From contig CP066681.1 in the NCBI GenBank assembly GCA_016432265.1, positions 2,134,342 through 2,198,341 of the forward strand: 64,000 nucleotides of DNA. Reading direction: 5' to 3'. This document shows positions 61,106 to 64,000 of the stretch, piece after piece (positions within the stretch are counted from its first letter, which is position 1; each line of letters opens with the position of its first letter). The translations under genes were made by a program, and so were the position numbers. The notes under the pieces were generated by a model. It ran no database searches. It had not been told where the DNA came from and saw only the letters and a program-made list of their open reading frames with translations. The stretch is from Micavibrio aeruginosavorus. GTDB taxonomy: Bacteria > Pseudomonadota > Alphaproteobacteria > Micavibrionales > Micavibrionaceae.

Positions 61106-61140
61106 CAAAGAAAAAGCTGCCCGCCACGAGGCGGACAGCC
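61106..61140 (-). terminator. Rho-independent terminator of the 61185-61883 gene
   Basis: GCTGCCCGCC and GGCGGACAGC (61116-61139) form a ten-base-pair stem with one mismatch and an ACGA loop. On the minus strand it is followed by TTTTTCTTT, giving a clear intrinsic terminator. Confidence 0.85.
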
Positions 61141-61184
61141 TGATAATAGCATAAGCAGGCCTTTAAAAAAGACCTGCCGCCCGC

Positions 61185-61883
61185 CTAGGCAACGAACGGC
61201 ACGTAGCCCTCACGCGGTTTTTTCGGCGCATCGCTGCCCACCGTTTCGGTGGTGATACGGCAAAGCTTGATCACCAGCGGCCCGAGCGTTTGCTCCGACT
61301 CTTTCAATCCTGCCTTAACGCGATCCAGTTCCGGAATATCGAGGAAGCGCTCGGATTCGCGCACTTGCTGGGACAAGGCGTTGTGGGCCTTGTAGACAGC
61401 CTGCGCCTGCTGGGCGATTCCGATCACCAGCTTGCGCTGCGCGTCATAAACGGGCAGATGCCGGTTATCAAGCGCCGGTGCCGGTTTTTTGGCCACCCGG
61501 GCCTGCACGCCTTCCAGAACATTTGCGTTCGCATTCAACTCCACCAGCGCATTTTGCGCATTCTCGAAAGGCTGACCCGCCAATGTCTGCAGCGCCTCGC
61601 GCATGCCTTGAATATCGGGATTGTCGGTTTTGGGGGTGGCCGCAGCCAGACACTGCATCGCCAGCATATTCACCTGCGTGATATCCTTAAGCTGCCGCAT
61701 GCATTCAACAATTTCTGCGAGTTCCCCGGCGCTATATTCACGATGCGTACCCTTGTCGATGCCCTCTTGCACCGCGGCGGCCTCCGGAGAGAGCTTCTGC
61801 GCAGGCGGCGGGGCGTCCGTCGTAGGCGCAGGCCCGTTGCCGCCAAACAATTTTTTCAGGCCGCTTTTCCAGTCCCAGCTCAT
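61185..61883 (-). CDS. Hypothetical helical protein with N-terminal amphipathic helix
   Basis: Not recognised. The 232-residue protein begins MSWDWKSGLKKLFGGNG, an amphipathic helix, then a Pro/Ala linker and a long helical region (about 55-215). There are leucine-rich spacings such as LAEIVECMRQLKDITQVNMLAMQCL, and coiled-coil-like segments (QQAQAVYKAHNALSQQVRESERFL). AAGGAG lies before the ATG and a strong terminator follows. The N-terminal layout recalls the 28268-28894 protein. It may be a membrane-associated structural or adaptor protein; no function is claimed. Confidence 0.62.
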   Translation of the reverse strand: MSWDWKSGLKKLFGGNGPAPTTDAPPPAQKLSPEAAAVQEGIDKGTHREYSAGELAEIVECMRQLKDITQVNMLAMQCLAAATPKTDNPDIQGMREALQTLAGQPFENAQNALVELNANANVLEGVQARVAKKPAPALDNRHLPVYDAQRKLVIGIAQQAQAVYKAHNALSQQVRESERFLDIPELDRVKAGLKESEQTLGPLVIKLCRITTETVGSDAPKKPREGYVPFVA

Positions 61884-62137
61884 TATGCATCTCCTTGTTC
61901 AACTGCCATCTTTGATTTGTCAGAAGCAAATACCGTATTGTCCGCCGGTGCAAGAAAATTCTTACAGACAGCCTGATTTTTATAAAATTCACCAAACAGA
62001 TAGCCCGGATCGAAATAATATTGCACCGCATCACGTAATACCCCTTATCCAGCCACGGATTGACATTCATCAAGACTGGCGCGGCATCTGTCGCCTACAG
62101 TCAGGTTCTAAGCCCCCTCGAAACGAAAGGATTTCCT

Positions 62138-62635
62138 ATGATTACCAAAGTTTCCGGCGATATATTGCTGAGCGACGCTCGGGCCATTGCTCACGGCGTG
62201 GCGCCGCACGATCACTTCAATCAGGGACTGGCGCTGGCTCTGCGGGATCGCTTTCCTGTCATGGCCAAGGATTTCCGTCATTACTGCCGCCAGAACCACC
62301 CAAAGGCAGGCAATGCATGGCTGTGGGCAGGGTCTGAAGGCGTGGTTATCAACCTGATGACTCAGGACGCCGCACCGGATGAACGCTCCAACCCCGGCAA
62401 GGCGACCGCGCATAATGTCGATCATGCCTTGAAAGAGCTGAAAAAACTGATCGGGAAAGAGAAACTGTCTTCGATCGCCCTGCCGCGACTGGCCACAGGT
62501 GTGGGCGGTATGGAATGGGCGGATGTCGAGGCCCTGATCGTAAAACATCTGGGCGATCTCGATATCCCTGTGATCGTCTACGAAACCTATCAGAAAGGCG
62601 TCAAGGCACAGGAAAAGCTGCCCAAGGCCGCCTGA
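62138..62635 (+). CDS. Macrodomain protein, TARG1/ALC1-like
   Basis: A single ADP-ribose-binding macrodomain of 165 residues. The order fits the TARG1-like group: VSGDILLSDARAIAHGVAPHDHFNQGLALALRDRF (nucleotide pocket), a strand GVVINLMTQ, and ALPRLATGVGGMEWADVEALIVKHL, the phosphate-binding loop and following helix. In TARG1 a lysine follows the YLIT strand and an aspartate sits in the CGLDxL loop; here these positions read Thr-Gln and Gly, so catalytic de-ADP-ribosylation is doubtful and ligand binding more likely. GAAAGG precedes the ATG at 62138. No DarT-like toxin gene is beside it. Confidence 0.72.
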   Translation: MITKVSGDILLSDARAIAHGVAPHDHFNQGLALALRDRFPVMAKDFRHYCRQNHPKAGNAWLWAGSEGVVINLMTQDAAPDERSNPGKATAHNVDHALKELKKLIGKEKLSSIALPRLATGVGGMEWADVEALIVKHLGDLDIPVIVYETYQKGVKAQEKLPKAA

Positions 62636-62656
62636 ACGAAGTTTCTGCGTATGGAT

Positions 62657-62688
62657 AAACCCGCTCCGCCACCCGTAAAGGCGGGTTT
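62657..62688. repeat. Inverted repeat between convergent genes
   Basis: AAACCCGC (62657-62664) and GCGGGTTT (62681-62688) with a 16-base loop lie between the macrodomain and pdxY-like stops. A weak bidirectional terminator is possible, though no T-run follows. Confidence 0.35.
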
Positions 62689-62710
62689 GCCCTGCCGGGG
62701 CTTCAGGAGT

Positions 62711-63565
62711 TCAGGAAAGTAAACGGACAGACGGATGCAATCGCTGCATCCTGTCTTGTGCGGCGATCAGCGCCAGTTCGCGCCCGCCAGATTCAAGTGT
62801 TGCCTCCATCAGGCTATAGATAGCGGAGGCGGTGCGCTGCAAGGCTTCGACGACGCCTGCCCCGGCCAGAATATGGCCGGTGAAGATCGCCGCCGTGGCA
62901 TCGCCCGCGCCGTTCGGCGGCGGCGAAAACGACAGCAAGGGCGTCACCGCCCGCGCACCCGCGCCCTGCGCTTCGCTGACCAGCATTTCAATCGTCCCAG
63001 GAGCGGTATCGTTATGCCGCAAAGATGTAACCAGCACGATCCTGACACCCTTGTCATGCAGGATACGGCAAGCGGCCCTGGCATCATCAAGAGTCATGAC
63101 ATTGATCCCCGTCAGTTGCTCGATCTCGAACTGGTTAGGGGTCATGATGTCGGACAAATGCGATGCTTGTGCGCGAAAAAAATCCGGCAAACCGGCGTGA
63201 ACGAACAAGCCACACCCGGCATCGCCCATCACCGGATCGCAGATCCATAATGCCGTACGCGGCAACCGTTGCCGCCACAGCGCGATCAGGGCCGCAATCG
63301 CGGGCGATCCCATATACCCGGTCAGCAAGGCGTCAATCCGCGCCAGAACGCCGTGCGCCTCCAACCCTTTTAGGATATCGTCGATATGGGCGGCCTCGAA
63401 TACCTGCCCGGCCCACGTGCCGTATCCGGTATGGTTGGAAAACTGCACCGTGTGCACCGGCACCACTTCATAACCCATGCGCTGCAGCGGAAACACGGCG
63501 GCGGCGTTCCCGACATGGCCATAAGCCACATGCGACTGGATCGAAAGAATGGTTTTAATCGGCAT
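62711..63565 (-). CDS. pdxY: Pyridoxal kinase, PdxY/PdxK-like
   Basis: Ribokinase-family enzyme phosphorylating pyridoxal in vitamin B6 salvage. The 284-residue protein starts KTILSIQSHVAYGHVGNAAAVFPLQRMGYEV, the PdxY substrate region, then HTVQFSNHTGYGTWAG, GYMGSPA, CDPVMGD, MTPNQFEIEQLTG and the C-terminal PPPNGAGDATAAIFTG with the catalytic aspartate. The ATG at 63565 gives the family N-terminus and ~286-residue length; the longer frame to 63661 has no family support. It converges on the macrodomain gene. Confidence 0.92.
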   Translation of the reverse strand: MPIKTILSIQSHVAYGHVGNAAAVFPLQRMGYEVVPVHTVQFSNHTGYGTWAGQVFEAAHIDDILKGLEAHGVLARIDALLTGYMGSPAIAALIALWRQRLPRTALWICDPVMGDAGCGLFVHAGLPDFFRAQASHLSDIMTPNQFEIEQLTGINVMTLDDARAACRILHDKGVRIVLVTSLRHNDTAPGTIEMLVSEAQGAGARAVTPLLSFSPPPNGAGDATAAIFTGHILAGAGVVEALQRTASAIYSLMEATLESGGRELALIAAQDRMQRLHPSVRLLS

Positions 63566-63828
63566 CAGGCCCGCCCGGATAAAAGATTGCACGATACCGA
63601 TTAAGACGCATTTGCCGTTCACTGGCAACACAGGCTGGCGATAGGCGGCCAAACCCCTCACACCCTCATGTTTTGCATAAACTGACTATCCGGTATCCCG
63701 AAACCCAAGCCTTAACCCAAGCCTTGATCAGCCCCATGATCAGCCTTGGTCTTGCCACAGAGCATCGCTAGAATGACCTTATCCCCGATGATGGGGCTGA
63801 TTTCCCAACACCCAAGGAGTCACATCCC

Positions 63829-64000
63829 ATGCGCCTTTTGACCCTTCCACTGGCATTGCTGCTGGCTGCGGCCGCTCCCGCCCTTGCACAGGAAAAAGTT
63901 TCCTTTCCCGCCGGTGGTGAAACGCTCCTCAATATTTCGGCCACCGAGCGGCTCGAAGTTGCGCAAGACCTGCTGATCGCGACCCTGCGCGTCGAACAGG
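63829..64000 (+). CDS. SIMPL-domain (DUF541) secreted protein, 3' truncated
   Basis: Only the first 57 codons are in the window. A signal peptide covers about residues 1-21 (hydrophobic core LTLPLALLLAAAAPALA, cleavage after AQ). The mature start ETLLNISATERLEVAQDLLIATLRVEQ matches the opening beta-strands of SIMPL/DUF541 proteins (..isv.gegev.v.PD.a...lgV). AAGGAG lies nine bases before the ATG. The protein should be periplasmic; some relatives reduce oxidative stress, but the family function is unsettled. The rest lies beyond the window. Confidence 0.72.
   Translation, partial: MRLLTLPLALLLAAAAPALAQEKVSFPAGGETLLNISATERLEVAQDLLIATLRVEQ

Noticed and set aside
62060-62137. N-terminal extension of the macrodomain frame
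   Set aside because: The added 26 residues lack family resemblance, while the ATG at 62138 has a good ribosome site and starts at the first strand of the domain.
63700-63760. Short direct and inverted repeats (CCCAAGCCTT twice, TGATCAGCC) before the SIMPL gene
   Set aside because: Only ten bases long and two copies; likely minor sequence drift in a promoter gap, not an attachment site or array.
1-64000. tRNA, rRNA, CRISPR, insertion sequence or prophage
   Set aside because: No intergenic stretch showed tRNA-like arms, repeat-spacer periodicity, transposase motifs or terminal inverted repeats.

Overview
The window is a gene-dense stretch of an alphaproteobacterial chromosome, with roughly 56 protein genes, short intergenic gaps and moderate-to-high GC. 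The class call rests on a ChpT-type histidine phosphotransferase, an HdaA-type DnaA regulator carrying a clamp-binding motif, an aa3 oxidase subunit IV-like small protein, an ETF-ubiquinone oxidoreductase/TPR/ispE block, and a purMN / hdaA / rnd / aspS block. A Micavibrio-like lineage would fit the gene mix, but that placement is a guess. No rRNA, tRNA, CRISPR array, insertion sequence or prophage was recognised.

Layout. 1-9.7 kb: oligopeptide ABC transporter genes yejA (5' truncated), yejB and yejE, interrupted by a lipopolysaccharide block (kdsB-like, O-antigen ligase-like), a histidine phosphatase and two tandem helical-repeat proteins. 9.7-19.4 kb: two GNAT proteins, an amidase, an M20 amidohydrolase, a double-hotdog thioesterase, a third GNAT, a ThiE-like barrel and yejF. 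This reads as peptide and amide scavenging plus acyl transfer. 19.4-31 kb: a predicted membrane-anchored metalloprotease, rpsU, a RimK-like ligase, Xaa-Pro aminopeptidase, a DnaJ-domain membrane protein, galU - phosphohexomutase - chpT, an I78 inhibitor-like protein and lepA. 31-38.5 kb: ispE, a TPR lipoprotein-like protein, ETF-QO, uracil-DNA glycosylase and a lytic transglycosylase. 38.5-47 kb: alaS, a divergent RelA/SpoT-fold-like protein, ndk and a large hybrid sensor kinase. 47-64 kb: aa3 oxidase subunit IV, purN/purM, DUF2066, hdaA, a sugar-phosphate cluster (sixA, ROK kinase, cupin, trehalose-phosphatase-like HAD, pgi), rnd, three small helical proteins with a shared C-terminal tail, aspS, a SemiSWEET-like protein, a macrodomain protein, pdxY-like kinase and the start of a SIMPL-domain protein.

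Most of the window is housekeeping. The parts that standard annotation explains least are: the three-gene cluster at 56.7-58.4 kb with a common HLxLV tail; the tandem helical-repeat pair between yejB and yejE; several genes whose -10 box lies exactly six bases before the start codon (predicted leaderless mRNAs); the RelA/SpoT-like protein at 41.9 kb; a TARG1-like macrodomain lacking the usual catalytic residues; and an alanine-rich short reading frame ahead of alaS. I found no clearly new multi-gene system; the 56.7-58.4 kb cluster is the best candidate.
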